Positions 19,565-31,471 of a stretch of DNA of 64,000 nt are shown piece by piece. The stretch comes from Phylloscopus collybita (taxonomy: Eukaryota > Chordata > Aves > Passeriformes > Phylloscopidae). Position numbers and translations under genes: made by a program. A model generated the notes under the pieces. The model ran no database searches and was not told the origin of the DNA. It saw nothing but the letters and a program-made list of their open reading frames with translations. Position 1 is the first letter of the stretch; each line of letters opens with the position of its first letter. The stretch spans positions 7,692,001-7,756,000 of the forward strand of contig JAJNNQ010000137.1 of the NCBI GenBank assembly GCA_027886175.1, written 5' to 3'.

Positions 19565-21640
19565 ATGGCGTTCTTGGCCTTGCTCTTCGTGCTCGTGCAC
19601 AGCCTGCTCCAGTACCCGCAGCCAGCTGGCGATGGGCTGGATGAGGCCGTGCACCGGCGAATGCGGGAGCGTCAGGAGCTGCTGGAACGAGAGATGGCTC
19701 GGCTGCTGCAGGAGCTGGAGCAGCAGGACAAGGGCTGGGGAAGCCCGCTCTTTGATGCTCTGCAGCAGTGGCCATTGTGGGTTCTTGCTGGACTCCTGCT
19801 CCTCTTAGGCCTGTGGTTTAGCTGCAGGAGAAGGAGCTGTGAAGCCAGCAGCAGCAGCAAGGACCAGAGCTCCTGCAAGACCTTAGGAGAAGAGAGAAGA
19901 AAAGATCAGGAAGAGGATATTTTTGACTCAGAAGAGGGCAGAGAAGACGTTGATGTGACCATGGAGGCAGTTGACAGCAGCAGTGGAAAGGACAGAGAAG
20001 GCGGCCCTGTGGCTGAAGGAGATGAAGGAGACGGCGATGAAAGCAGAGAAGAAGAAAACAAGGATGTGCAGGTGGAGCAAGACAAAGACACGGCAAAAGA
20101 AGGAGAAGGAGATGGAAAGGAAGGAAAAACCACTGGAGCGAATATGAAGGCAGGCAACAGTGATGATGTAAACGAAGGTGAAGGCAATGTAGAAGGAAAG
20201 GAAGAACACACAGATGTGAAGGTGCCGGAAAGCAGTGACGCCAGTGACCAGAGAAGCAGCCATGGTGGGAACGAAGTAGACCACGGTAGTTTTGCTTCCA
20301 CTGAGCAAGAAAAGAAGGAAACGATAAAAGAGGATGACAGTGAGAGAAGCAAGGATGAGGAACAGGGCAGGGTAAATGTGGAAGGAAACAAGGATGAGGA
20401 GAGGAAAGAAGACCAACAAGGTAACGTGGCTGCCAGTGATAAAGAAGGCAATGAGGGTGGCAAGAAAGAAAGAGGCGGTGGTGGACTTGGAGAGAAAGAC
20501 ACGCGAGGTGTTGGGAGAAGGCAGAGCATCCTTGTTGTGGATGGCGTTCAGTGGCCTGTGGAGGAGCTGGAGACAGGTTGCTCAGTGACAGCGGAGCTGA
20601 TGGAGAGCTTGACGCGTGTCTTTGTGGACAGCGTCAGCAATAGCTTCTTGCCGGTTCCTGAAGAAGCCATCGGGGTGGGCAGTGCCTTTGAGGGTTGGAG
20701 TCCCCGTGAGTGGGATGGCGTGTACCGCGTGCTGGTGCCGCTGAATCCCCCACCAGGGCACGCCTTCCACCTGGAACCGAACGGTGCAGGGCAGACGGCA
20801 GCAAGGAGCTTCAGGGTCCGCGTGGAGCTGGTGTGCACGTGCAAGAGGGAGCAGCTGGGCCAGGAGCTGCTGTGCCTCCTGCACCACTCGCAGCAGGAGC
20901 TGCGGCGGAGGCGTAAGCGCAGCCTCCTCAAGACACTCTGCACCGGCTCCTACCTGGATGTGGAGAAAACCTCCCACTGGTTCTCCCAGTTGGTCAGGTC
21001 CTCGTGGCTGCATGTTCCTCAGTCACAGTCCTGGCGCTTGGAGATTCAGCCCGGCAGCCGGTCCTGCCAATGCCGGCTGAGCAAAGGCAAGAAGAGCCTG
21101 ACGCTGGAGATGCTCCTTGGCGTGCGCCAAGGAGACTCCGACGTCTTTGTGGTCAGCCAGGCTGCCGAGGCCGACGTTGTGGCAAGCACAGAGTGGCCTG
21201 AGACCTTTGCTGTAGCCGAGGCAAAGTTCTTCCAGTACATCGCCAGGCAGGTGCCCTGTGAGAACTTGCACCTGAAATGCCTGCAGGTCTTCACCTGCGT
21301 CCTGAGGGGCACGGGTTTTTCCAGCTCCATCTGGAAGACCGTGGTCATGCACGTGCTGACCACCGTGCCGCTGTCCAAGTGGCGCAGGAGGGACTTTGCG
21401 CGGCGGCTCTGGGACATCATGTCCTACCTGGGCCGCTGCCTGCAGTTGAAATGCCTGGACCACTTTGTGCTGGGCAACGAGCGGCTTCCTGCAGAGATCC
21501 GCGTGCCGCCGGCAGTGGAAGCGGTTGAGCCTCTCAACCTCTTTGAGCACCTGGCTCGAGATCCAGCTGCCCACAGAGAGGCGATGAGAGCGTATGGTCA
21601 GCTGCGCTTTCGCCTCTGGGTGCTGCTCTCCAACCGCTGA
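19565..21640 (+). CDS. ITPRIPL1-like: ITPRIPL1-like membrane protein, copy 4 (691 aa)
   Basis: Almost identical to copy 3. It shares the nine-residue linker deletion and the same divergent linker patch. It differs by retaining Ile where copy 3 has Val (copy 1 numbering 599) and by Gln-to-Arg in the C-terminal LAQDPAAH block (674 in copy 1 numbering). Signal peptide, coiled coil, membrane segment, acidic linker and Mab-21/ITPRIP domain are all present, and the frame is intact. This is the copy closest to the downstream SEMA3D exon, about 3.5 kb away and on the same strand. Confidence 0.85.
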   Translation: MAFLALLFVLVHSLLQYPQPAGDGLDEAVHRRMRERQELLEREMARLLQELEQQDKGWGSPLFDALQQWPLWVLAGLLLLLGLWFSCRRRSCEASSSSKDQSSCKTLGEERRKDQEEDIFDSEEGREDVDVTMEAVDSSSGKDREGGPVAEGDEGDGDESREEENKDVQVEQDKDTAKEGEGDGKEGKTTGANMKAGNSDDVNEGEGNVEGKEEHTDVKVPESSDASDQRSSHGGNEVDHGSFASTEQEKKETIKEDDSERSKDEEQGRVNVEGNKDEERKEDQQGNVAASDKEGNEGGKKERGGGGLGEKDTRGVGRRQSILVVDGVQWPVEELETGCSVTAELMESLTRVFVDSVSNSFLPVPEEAIGVGSAFEGWSPREWDGVYRVLVPLNPPPGHAFHLEPNGAGQTAARSFRVRVELVCTCKREQLGQELLCLLHHSQQELRRRRKRSLLKTLCTGSYLDVEKTSHWFSQLVRSSWLHVPQSQSWRLEIQPGSRSCQCRLSKGKKSLTLEMLLGVRQGDSDVFVVSQAAEADVVASTEWPETFAVAEAKFFQYIARQVPCENLHLKCLQVFTCVLRGTGFSSSIWKTVVMHVLTTVPLSKWRRRDFARRLWDIMSYLGRCLQLKCLDHFVLGNERLPAEIRVPPAVEAVEPLNLFEHLARDPAAHREAMRAYGQLRFRLWVLLSNR

Positions 21641-22209
21641 GAGGAGTTCCCTGCACAGAGCGGTGCTGGGGGGGCTCACACCCTAGGGCAGCCACGTCAA
21701 CACTGCGGAATGGTTGCTTTCCTCACTGGCAATCCTCAGGCTGCTTTCCTCCTCCTGAGGACGGAAGATGCTGCAGCGCGTGGAGTCCTTATGGAGACAC
21801 ATCTGTGAGTTGCCTTGCCCTTCACCTTCTGCTTACAAGGAAGCTGTTGCCTGCGTCAGTGGGACAGGAATTGGCTCCACCTGCACATCCTCACAGAAGG
21901 CAGTGAAACACCTCGCAGACGGAAACCTAGGCTGTTAAGGATGTAGTGTAGTTAGTTAGTGAGTCAGCTGTAGCTTTAGTTGTTTTGTAAGGATGTAGTT
22001 TGTAGTATATGGACTTTAGTACAGAAAAATAGGTAGTCGGAGTTTTCATAATGAGAGTTGTTTATTAGCATTCCTTTTAGAGGGCCTTTAGTGCTGTCAG
22101 TGTCTAACTGTTTTGTGAAGTCATCCTTAGTTTATGGAATGTAACTACCCTACTGTAGTTGTAATAGTTGGATAATGGTCGGACATCTATGTTAGAAAAA
22201 TTTATAAGA

Positions 22210-22500
22210 AGAGAGAATGTTTGTAATATTACAAATAATATCGGTATTTTATTTGAAATATTATATACAAATCTTATTTGTAATAAATTCCAAATAGTAT
22301 TTGTAGACAGTAATTCAAATGACAGAGAAATGTCTACTTGTAATAGTACAAGTAATAATATTGTAATATTCCAAATTATTCATTTGTCATCATATGACAA
22401 ATATTATGATCTGTAATATTTTTACAAAGAATGTTATTTGGCTATTATATGTACAAATATACAAGTAATATTATTACAAATATTAGTCAGTAATAATTGG
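22210..22500 (+). repeat. Palindrome-rich AT segment, unit 4
   Basis: Same cluster. The 16-bp palindrome at 22,220-22,235 and the 9-bp CAT-loop hairpin are preserved, even though neighbouring sequence in this edge unit has drifted. Confidence 0.8.
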
Positions 22501-22520
22501 ATATCTATGTTTGAAAAATT

Positions 22521-22627
22521 AATAAAAAGTGACAAGTTTCTCAAATTGCCTGAAATGTGTCATTCTTTGTAGTTAAGCCCCTGTATCTTGGAGACTGCCC
22601 TTCCTACATACCCCTTCCTGAAATAAA
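22521..22627 (+). terminator. Candidate poly(A) signals of copy 4
   Basis: AATAAA at 22521-22526 and 22622-22627. Confidence 0.5.
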
Positions 22628-23130
22628 GACTTTTTGCAAATAGAGGTGTTGGATATATTAACTGTGCTGTCTCTTGAGCATTCCCATAGAAATGCTTGAA
22701 GCTTGAAGTGACAACGCTCTGAGGTGCCTCAAAGTTTGCAGCGGAGTACTCCTGAAGTTTTTAGGAATCTTTGGAGAAGTTTTCTTGACACTGTCACTTT
22801 TATAGGCTCCTGAGGAACCATTCAGTCATAAACGTTGAACAGAGAATCCCCCAACTGCCAAACGTTGTTTAATGCAGAGATCTATTTTTGGCTTCTCATA
22901 ACCAAGGTTTTGACAGAAAACTGTTGTTACAGATAAAAGCAAACAAACAAACAAGCCAAAAACCACACAAAACAAACAAAAGAACCACCAAAACCAACAA
23001 ATAACCCACAAGGCTGAAACTTTTTAATAGTTGTGTTCGTATACTAGCTGTGCGTTTCCATTTCTGCTTGTAACTGTGTTTATTTTCCAACTAGTTCTGA
23101 GTTGGTACAAGTACTTACTATTGCAACGTT

Positions 23131-23686
23131 GCTGGAGTAGTTGTTGGATACTGTTGCAGTGTTTGGTTTCAAATCTTTGTAGGAGTTTTGTGCGGCTGCC
23201 TCCCCGAATGCAGTTAAGGGGGCAACTCCAAAGACAAGCGGGATCTTCTACCCTTCCTTCCCCAGACAACTCAAAACCCGAGACCACCGTCCAGTGCTTT
23301 CCTTGGAGATCACGGCCACCCAATGGAAACACGGCGGGAAGAAATGATTGGTGTGGAAAGCACCCTGCTAAGAGCCAAGGAGAGCCCCAAGAACGCCCCA
23401 ATCATAGAAAGGATCCAAAAGGGACCAATCCCTGAGGGGACCGAGACTTTAAAAGGGACTGACCCCCCTCAGTGGGAGCTTCGCCCTCAGGAACTGGGCT
23501 GTCCCCAGGGGTGCCCCGTGCGCGCGTTTCTAGTTTCTCTGACTTGCCGTCAGGGGCCGGGACGAGCCCAGCCTCCTGCTCCTGTAGCCGATTTTACAAC
23601 AAAAAACCATTGGCCTTTCCTTTTTAACATCTTTGGATTTACGGCCTCGTCATTAAACTGGCAACATGGTAACACTGTGACAACAA
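23131..23686 (+). repeat. LTR-like module, unit 4
   Basis: Counterpart of 4030-4585 with TTTAAAAG at 23448-23455. It carries more substitutions than the other copies. Confidence 0.35.
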
Positions 23687-23972
23687 AAAGTCCTGTTTCC
23701 TCTATTCCTGATTATCTGTTCCCCTCTGGAGAGGCCTTGCAGTGCTATGAATACTACCTCTTCCACCAGGCCTAATAGGCCTAGCAGCAATGAGAGCCAC
23801 TTGAGAGCATGCACAGCTCTGTTCATGGTGAGATGCCGCTCGACAAAATAGAATTCACTTCTTGCAGTACATAGTAGAAGTATTTATACTTTTTGCATTT
23901 GTATCAATACATCTGGTCTCAACTGGTCACTTTTAAACTCGGAACACCTTAGGAACACCTGGCTCGGGGCAA

Positions 23973-24690
23973 TCCTTGATATCAACACAGAGTGGATGAT
24001 GAACAGGTTGAGGGCAGCCCTGCAGACTTGGGGATACTGGTGAATGAAAAAATGGATATGCGATAGCAATGTGTGTGCTCACAGCCTGCCAAGCCAGCTG
24101 TATCCTGGGCTGTAGCACGCAAGAAATGTCTTCAGCAGCTAGAGGGAGGGGATTCTGCCTCTTCAGTCTGCTCTGGTGAGACCCCAGCTGCAGTCCTACA
24201 TCCAGTTCTGGGGCACCCAGTTCAAGAAAGACATGGACGTTGAAATGAGTCATGGGAAGAGCCCTGACAATGGTCAGGGGGCTGTGACACCTTCCACCTG
24301 AGGACAGGCTGAGAGGTTTGGGGTTGTTCCACCAGGAGAACAGAAGGCTCTGAGGAGACCTTATTGGCGCTTTCCAATAGATAAAGGGGGCTTGTAAAAA
24401 AGGTGAGCTTTTACCAAAGTCTTTAGTGACAGGACAAGGGGCAATAGTTTGAAACTGGAAGAGAGTAGATAGAAACTGGACAGAAGATAGACACGTTCTG
24501 TTACGAGAGCGGCGAGAAACTGGCCCAGGTTGCCCAGAGAAGCTGTGGATGGCCCATCTTTGGACGTGTTCAAGGCCGTGTTTAGGTGGGGCTTTGACGA
24601 ATCTGATCAAGTGCAAGATGTTCCTTCTCATACTGAGGGAGTTGAACTGGATGATCTTCAAATGTCCCTACCCAGTATTTCCTGCTCCTA
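23973..24690 (+). mobile_element. CR1 LINE fragment, unit 4, with native 3' continuation
   Basis: Same CR1 as in the other units, but more diverged and with small deletions. After GAACTGGA it continues as TGATCTTCAAATGTCCC, which matches the usual CR1 3' end (GATGATCTTTAAGGTCCC type). This copy therefore keeps the ancestral junction to single-copy DNA, which the other three have lost. Confidence 0.85.
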
Positions 24691-25149
24691 ATTATTCTTA
24701 CCTGGCCTTGACTTCTTTGCTGCTTTATATTTGGAGCATCAAACATGGTGATGCATTGATCCTTGAGCATGTGTATCTATGTGTATGATAATATCAAAAC
24801 AATTAATTTTCTCAGAATGAAGGAAAGATATAGCACACATTTTGCACCGATCTATATTTTGTGGTTTTTAATTCATGTTGAATTTCTGATTCTTTTATAA
24901 CATACAGATAATTTATTATAAAAACATTGTATAGAAAATTATTTTGTGAATGTAAATATTACTCAATTTGGAAGTCAAGAAAGCCCCAGACAACCTCAAA
25001 GTTAACAGGAACTGTATTATGACTTTGGAAAGACATGCTCCAAGACTGCACTTATCTCTCTGCTATACTCCATGCATGTATTTATAAAAGACACTGATGA
25101 GTCATATATAAACATTTTGATTATAAAGATTTTCTTCATTTTCCCACAG
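24691..25149 (+). other. Single-copy flank upstream of the first visible SEMA3D exon
   Basis: AT-rich, non-coding. It ends in a pyrimidine-rich tract and acceptor TTTTCCCACAG at 25149. No SEMA3D signal-peptide exon or other gene is visible here. Confidence 0.7.
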
Positions 25150-25310
25150 ACTTGCTGCTTTCAAACAGCTGCATCCCATTCCTGGGCTCAACAGAGGGGC
25201 TTGATTTTCGAACCCTGCTGCTAGATGAGGAGAGGGGCCGGCTGCTAGTCGGGGCAAAGGACCACATCTTCCTTCTCAACTTGGTTGATGTTAACAAAAA
25301 TGTAAAAAAG
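25150..25310 (+). CDS. SEMA3D: Semaphorin-3D exon, start of sema domain
   Basis: A 161-bp exon with acceptor TTCCCACAG and donor AAG|GTCAGT. It begins in phase 1 (two bases completing a D codon) and ends in phase 0, encoding 53 residues. [12 protein letters not shown] and [19 protein letters not shown] are the first strands of the sema propeller and match SEMA3D better than SEMA3A, 3C or 3E as I know them. SEMA3D is a secreted axon-guidance and vascular-patterning ligand acting through neuropilin/plexin receptors. The upstream exon with signal peptide is not in the window. Confidence 0.92.
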
Positions 25311-28300
25311 GTCAGTGTGTTTTCCATGGATTTTATCTCCTAAGTTAAATTTTGTTAAATTCTTTTGTTTGCTTCATTTTGTGTTGTTTGGTTTTGTTTT
25401 TTTTTTTTTTTAACTTCTTCTCTGGGTAACTGCAGATTTCATTGTGCAATGCAGTTTATCAAGATTTGATAATCTCACCTCCCGTAGTTATACATATTAT
25501 CTTTAAATCAATTGAGTTTCTCATGCGATATGATCTCCTGTGTGACTGATGACCTGCAAGAGAAAGAGATCAGCTATGTTCAAGAGCCCTGCAGTGCATG
25601 AAAATAGCATCAAAATATCAGCAAACAGGAAAAATGTAGCTCAGAGTATTCAATTCTCAACTCCTCCGGTCATGGTTACCCTCCTCATTTAAAAGCATTT
25701 GGAAGGAAATAATTGAAGACAGCTCTTTCATTGCTTCCTGGCATCATTGGGATTGCTTTACTGCAATACTGAACAGAGCAGAGGCAATTTGGATGGTTTA
25801 AATTATAGTAAAATGTAAGTGGCAATTTTAGCATTTCTGTTAATATCTAGAATTACTAGTGATAGGAAAAGCTTCCACTGGGATCTGCTGTAGTCCCTTG
25901 CCTGTGCCCAGTGACAATGTGTTAACTTGAGATAATAAGATGACAATTTAGCCTTCAGTATTTCTAGCAGACATGGTGAACTGGAGCTTTTGTAAGCACA
26001 GTTGACTGCTATGAGTGAAAACCAGATGCTTGCACAGGAACACATGAAAACTGGTTTCCTGCTTCTTCCAGATATGAAGAAAATTTGAATTCTCAGCTGT
26101 GTTTGGTATTTTCTTTAGGCACCAGAAGGGAGTTTTAAATTACTGCATTCTGCTTCCAGCTCTGAAGAGGTAACTGACCCTGAATTAATGTGATTGCAGG
26201 CAGGGGCTGAACAGGTGGAACAAGAGACTGTTTTGCCCACATGTTTGAGAGCAACACTTGCTATCATTGTATAAAAGAGATACAGTACCAGGTGGAATAT
26301 CTTGTTCCTCATCTTGACTTCAGCAATGCTGCACATGCCACTTTTTGTAAAACTCTAATTCTGAGTATTTCAGGAAAATTCTTCCTAGGATGCTTTTTTT
26401 AAGCACTTACTTTTGGCTTCTGTCATCTCAGTAATTGACTCAAAATCCACCACCCCCTCAGGATATTACATTAATAACAGCACTGCTAATTATAATTGCA
26501 AATATTCAAGACTACAAATTGATTTTTGAGGTAGGCTTTCTGTAGAAAACAAGTTTTGTTTGTATGGAAGGCAGACTTCTGTTTCTGTGGGATGCTGCTT
26601 GCCTCCTGAGAGATGCTGAGTGCTGTCACCTCCCATTATGTTCAGTGGGGCTTTATGAGCCCAGACCCTGCTGGTGGTGGCAGCACCTTGCGTGAGCTGC
26701 CCCTCAGTCCAAGCTGGTGACATTTTCCCTTTGGCCAAACCACCATTGATCATTATGAACCTTGTGCTTTCCAAGAGGAGCAGAACACAGGCACAGCCAG
26801 GAGAACTAACCTGCAATCAGACAGTGGTATAGATGTTACAGAGAAATTACTCACTTTGTACTGGAAGGAAAATTTGCGTTTCCTAAGATGAATAGAGAAT
26901 GTATGCTTACATATCTGTGGTAACCTGAAAGGAGGGTATAAAATTCCTAACCACTTGCATATCTAGACTAAATATATGTGCAGGTTCAAATACTTCTACT
27001 TCTTTTAGTAGTAAACTAATAGTTTAACTATTCAGATAATATTTAACTTTTTTTTAAAAAAAAAAAAAAGCAAATGAGGCAAAATATATTTAACTGGGAA
27101 GAGCTGACTGCGAAGCCTTGCAGAGCATCCTGGTGTGATGATTTCCAAGGCCTCCATGGGCATTAAACAACTTCATAAACATATCTCCTTGTGTAAATGC
27201 CCAGGTAACACAAGACAATGTCACACAAGTGTTTCTCTTTAATTCCACTGTGCTTGGCTGGTTGAATCTTGTCAGCGGAGGGAAGGGATGAGATGAAGGA
27301 AGTTTCATGAGGAGCTGTGTATAAATCTCAGTCTGAGGAGGATGCTAGAGAATACTCTACAGTAGCAGTGAAGTGTCAGAAAGTAGCATTTGCCGGTGCT
27401 GTGTTTAGACTGACCCTAGTTTGGGTTGGCGCTGGGCCAGGCGGCTCGCTTCCAGGCTTTCCCAGTGTGAGGAAACCACACATGTTGGGACTACAAGGGT
27501 CTGAAGTGTGTCCTTTGTACTCCTCTGGAGTACGAGTTGCCTGGAAAAAATAATCTGCTTACACATAGCCACTAAAATGGGTAGAATATGGTTAGACTAT
27601 TAAGTTTCTGCCTATAAATGGTGTGCTTATTAATGACTTTGAGGAAGGAGTGTTTAAAAGCAAGCTGAGAAGGCGAGAGAGGTGTAACAACTTTGAGACT
27701 AGAATGGAAGATTGTGCATAGTTTAGGATTTCCTTTCTTAAAAACAAAGCTAAACATGAACTTTAGAATGCTCTGTGCTGGATAGATTCATCTTATTTTA
27801 ATAAAGCTCTCAATTTCAGATATTTGTTTTGTTAGGAGCTACTGATACCTCCAAAAGCCAAGTCAGAATCCCCAATAATTTGTTCTCATACGTGGATATA
27901 ATTACTTGGCAAGATTGTTTTAGAGTCTAAAGCTCTATATAAAGACATTTCTTGAATAGTATTCAAAGAAGCATCCAAAGCATTGTATCCTGCTCCCTTC
28001 TCTAATGTATACATATATATAATTTAATAACTTCCTTTTTAAAACCTATTTATTTACCTAAATTAGTTAATTTGACTTACATATATTAAGTTATGGCTTT
28101 ATTTCCTGGTGTATTTTTCCTTATGAAATAAATCATTAGTTCTGCTGTAGTCCCAGTTTCTTAAATCACTGTAGTTTTTATTCAATTTATTGTGTAATAG
28201 GTTGAAAACTTCCTTAGCTGGCAGCTTGAAAAAAATCTGTCCGGTTTCCAGTGCTTGCAAACCTCATTATAAAACAACAGTAAGTACTGCAGTGTAATAA

Positions 28301-28884
28301 GCAAGTCTTCCAGAATGACAGGCAAATGCAGAAAGCTAAAGTGATTATAGTCAATAAATATATAAAGTTTAGCAATGGATAATCATCTTTCTGTAGCAGG
28401 GATATATTTTCTCTGAAGTTTTCCTGTACAGAAGCCATTAGCTCCTGTTGTTGGAGTGGCATTAACAAGTGACAGTCTTTTTTTGAAAGATCCTCACATG
28501 CCTAACAAATTCTGCAAGTTATTTGCAAACTTGAAGAATTGTGATTTCTTCCTATGATTAAAATAAAGATGGTCAGTGAAAGAAAGCAGTTCTACTGAAG
28601 GCCTCTGTGCCATTACCACCAGAAGTGCCATGTAAAACAAAAGGATGTTTAATAGCAGGCTGGAAGGCTGGGGAAGGAATTCTGTAGGCACACCAGGCTC
28701 TGGGATCCTGCTGGAAACATTACCTCAGTACATCGAGTTTTCTTGTGAGTTTGCATAAAGCCTTTTCTATTTTACTCCTTGAGCTAAATAAATACGAAAT
28801 ACAAAATGTTGTCAGCTGGGTAAACAGTGGGTAGGTAAATAGCTGCAAAGCAAGGGTGCCCCTGTCTGTGCCTGTGCTAGCAGT

Positions 28885-28950
28885 GCACGCGGGGTTACGT
28901 GTCAGCGCGATTATCACGGCGCGATCCGCAGCGCGACCCGCCCAGCTCCG
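28885..28950. other. CpG-dense patch within AT-rich intron
   Basis: About 13 CpG dinucleotides in 66 bp, including three GCGCGA motifs, in an intron that is otherwise almost CpG-free. It is too short for a classical CpG island. It could be a regulatory element or a fragment of inserted GC-rich DNA; no gene is recognised. Confidence 0.55.
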
Positions 28951-31471
28951 CAGGAATAGGAATGCTATCAAGGCTTGACAAGCTTTTGAAAAGCTGCCAA
29001 CCTGCAGGAGCTGTCAGTGCTAGAAGACACAGCCCCATGTGGGCCAAATAGATAAACATGTCAGATCCCCAATAGCAGCTTTGAAACAAGTTGTTTTCAT
29101 CTGTCCCAGTGTGCACTGGCTCTGGGTCACAAATTATCATCGCTTGGAGCATCCTCTGTTTGTAGTTGCTACTATTTTTCTGGCATGGGCAGCTGTCTTG
29201 TGACATCCTTGAATGCTCTCTTGTATTGACTATTATCTGTATTTTAAAGGGAAAAATATACATATGCATAAATATATATTTATCTGCTGGATAAGTGCTT
29301 GTGAAATAGCTGCACATAATTTTTTTTTCTGTAACTCCAGTGCTTGCCAACAGTTCAAGTGGGCTTGTATTTCAGCACTATTTACAGTGTGACCCACCCA
29401 TCTCTGCAGGAAGGGGAACATATATGCAAATACATATGCATATTTATGTAAAATAGTACCCTCGAGATACAGGAGCAGAAATTTTACATTCATTGCTCTG
29501 AGAAACTTTCTGTCAGTCTATATAAGTGTGGTCTCAATTAGGAATGAACCCAGTGGGAATTTAACCAGTACTGAAAGGAGGCTTTGGTTCTTGCCATCAG
29601 GCCTGAGCGTCAGGAATTCACACAGAGTCTGAGGTGTTTATTGCAGCCTTGAAACACAGTAATACTGAGATTGGTCTTTTTTAAAAAATGTGTGCTGCTT
29701 ATTCTACAGCTCAAAGGAAGTTAGCTTCCTGCCTGTCAGCAAAACTGCAGACAGTCTTGAGAGTGAAGATTTCTTAAGCTGTCAGAAGAAAAGTTTTGCC
29801 AGGAAACATAATTGAAGGCCAAAGAGTCATGTGGAAACCACTGGAGATATTTAAACTCATGAAAGTGGGGCATCAGGACTGAGATAATCTAGGATAAACC
29901 CAGTGAAACTTCAGGTTAAGGTCTTCCAGAGGCAGAGGTGATATCTTTGTGCTTGCTAGCCCTTGGAGGGGTCTTACCGCTGAGCTCTTTACTCTGTAAA
30001 GTTGTTTGACAGGCTTAAATTTAGGCACCTGTGCAGACAAAGTGAAAGACTTTTGAAAAGTGTTTACAGACACAAAACAACAGATGGAGCAAGACGTGAA
30101 GAAAGTAGTATGAATCCAGCACGAATCCAGTCCTAGGTGGAAGAGAGTGTCTCTGTTATTTCCTTTTGCATTGTTGCCATAAATTCTGTTTCCATAAACA
30201 TCCGCTGTCATTTTTATATTTTACCCATGTGTTTAGCTATAAAGGATGGCCAGTATCCTGCTCTCTGAAAACATTTGCTTGTATTGGTCACTGGCGTTTT
30301 CAAAGGTAGGATTTGTTTTTAGTCTGAAGTGATAAACATGTCAGGAGCAATGCCATGTACCCTAAAAACCCTTGGGTATATTCTCCTATGGTTCCCTTTT
30401 AGGAGAAACAGACAGTAGTCAGAAGTCACTGTGGTCACACTGTGGAAAATGAAGTGTAGAAGCACTGAAGCCTTTCAAGATTTAATCCAGTGTAAATTGA
30501 AATCAGCATCTGGTCTATTTTCTTTAAGCTTTCACCTGTGCTCATAACATACACATGAAAATGCACTCTTCAGAAAACCCTTGAAGCTGGAAGTATTGGC
30601 TGCTACTTAAGTTGTGTTGGAGATCACAGTTAAGAGGAGAACTGGGTCATGTGGAGATGTTTTTTTGTCCCAGACAGATGAAATATTGAACCCCATTTAG
30701 TTTTAATACGAGGATTCACTCTAACAGCCACCTGCCCAATTTAAGCTATCAAAATCTTGTGAGTCTGTCTTCCAAATACACAACTTTTATTTTTCTCTGA
30801 GTTACAGTGCATTATACTCAGTTAGACAGCACCATGAAAATAAAGAATGCCATACACTGACACTGGCATTCCTGCTGTGTTGTAAAACCCTTTGAAACAA
30901 GCATCATATTCTCTCTTTTCCCCTTCCTGTTACATCAGATTATATCTATCAAAGATCCAATTTTCTGTTATTATGAAATAATTGGAGATGGAAATTCTGG
31001 TCAGTTTATTTCCTGGATGTGTGTTCCAGGTTTGGGAAATAGTACCACAGGTGAAGGTCTGTGGCAGATGTAAACAAGATTAAAGATACATTCTTGGCTT
31101 TTAAAGATCTCTTAAGTATATTTTGGAGTTAGCTAAACCTTGATGAAACTGCTATAAAGAAATCTAGGACAGCCTGGTTAGTTTACAAATTCAGGGAGAA
31201 ATTTAGATGAGGAATTTAGGTGTATCAGCTTCCTTTGTTTGCTGATGACTTTATAATATTGAATTCCATAGTACAGCAATTACAGTGGGAATCAGTTACA
31301 AGACCTGCTTGAGATAACCTTCCTGTTAGGATTTGTATGTGAGAACAATCTGTACAGTTCTCCAAGCTGTGGACTTCCATACTGCCCACATTTAATGCAG
31401 CAGGTGTGAGATATTTAGAGAACATCTGGTATATGAATATGGTGTGCTAAAATCAGATCATTTTCTTATTA

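Larger units (their letters stand above)
18301..24651 (+). repeat. Tandem unit 4 (right-hand edge unit, 6351 bp)
   Basis: Last unit. The gene is nearly identical to that of unit 3, but the 3' spacer is more diverged than any other. Examples are an altered segment near 22,111-22,130, a 6-bp loss near 24,026 and an altered stretch near 24,405. At 24,652 the CR1 continues into single-copy sequence instead of the unit leader, which marks the array edge. Confidence 0.95.

Noticed and set aside
1..24651. Bacterial-type repeat system such as CRISPR or an insertion-sequence array
   Set aside because: The repeats are 6.4-kb gene-containing segments with eukaryotic splice and poly(A) signals and CR1 elements; no short direct repeats with spacers occur.
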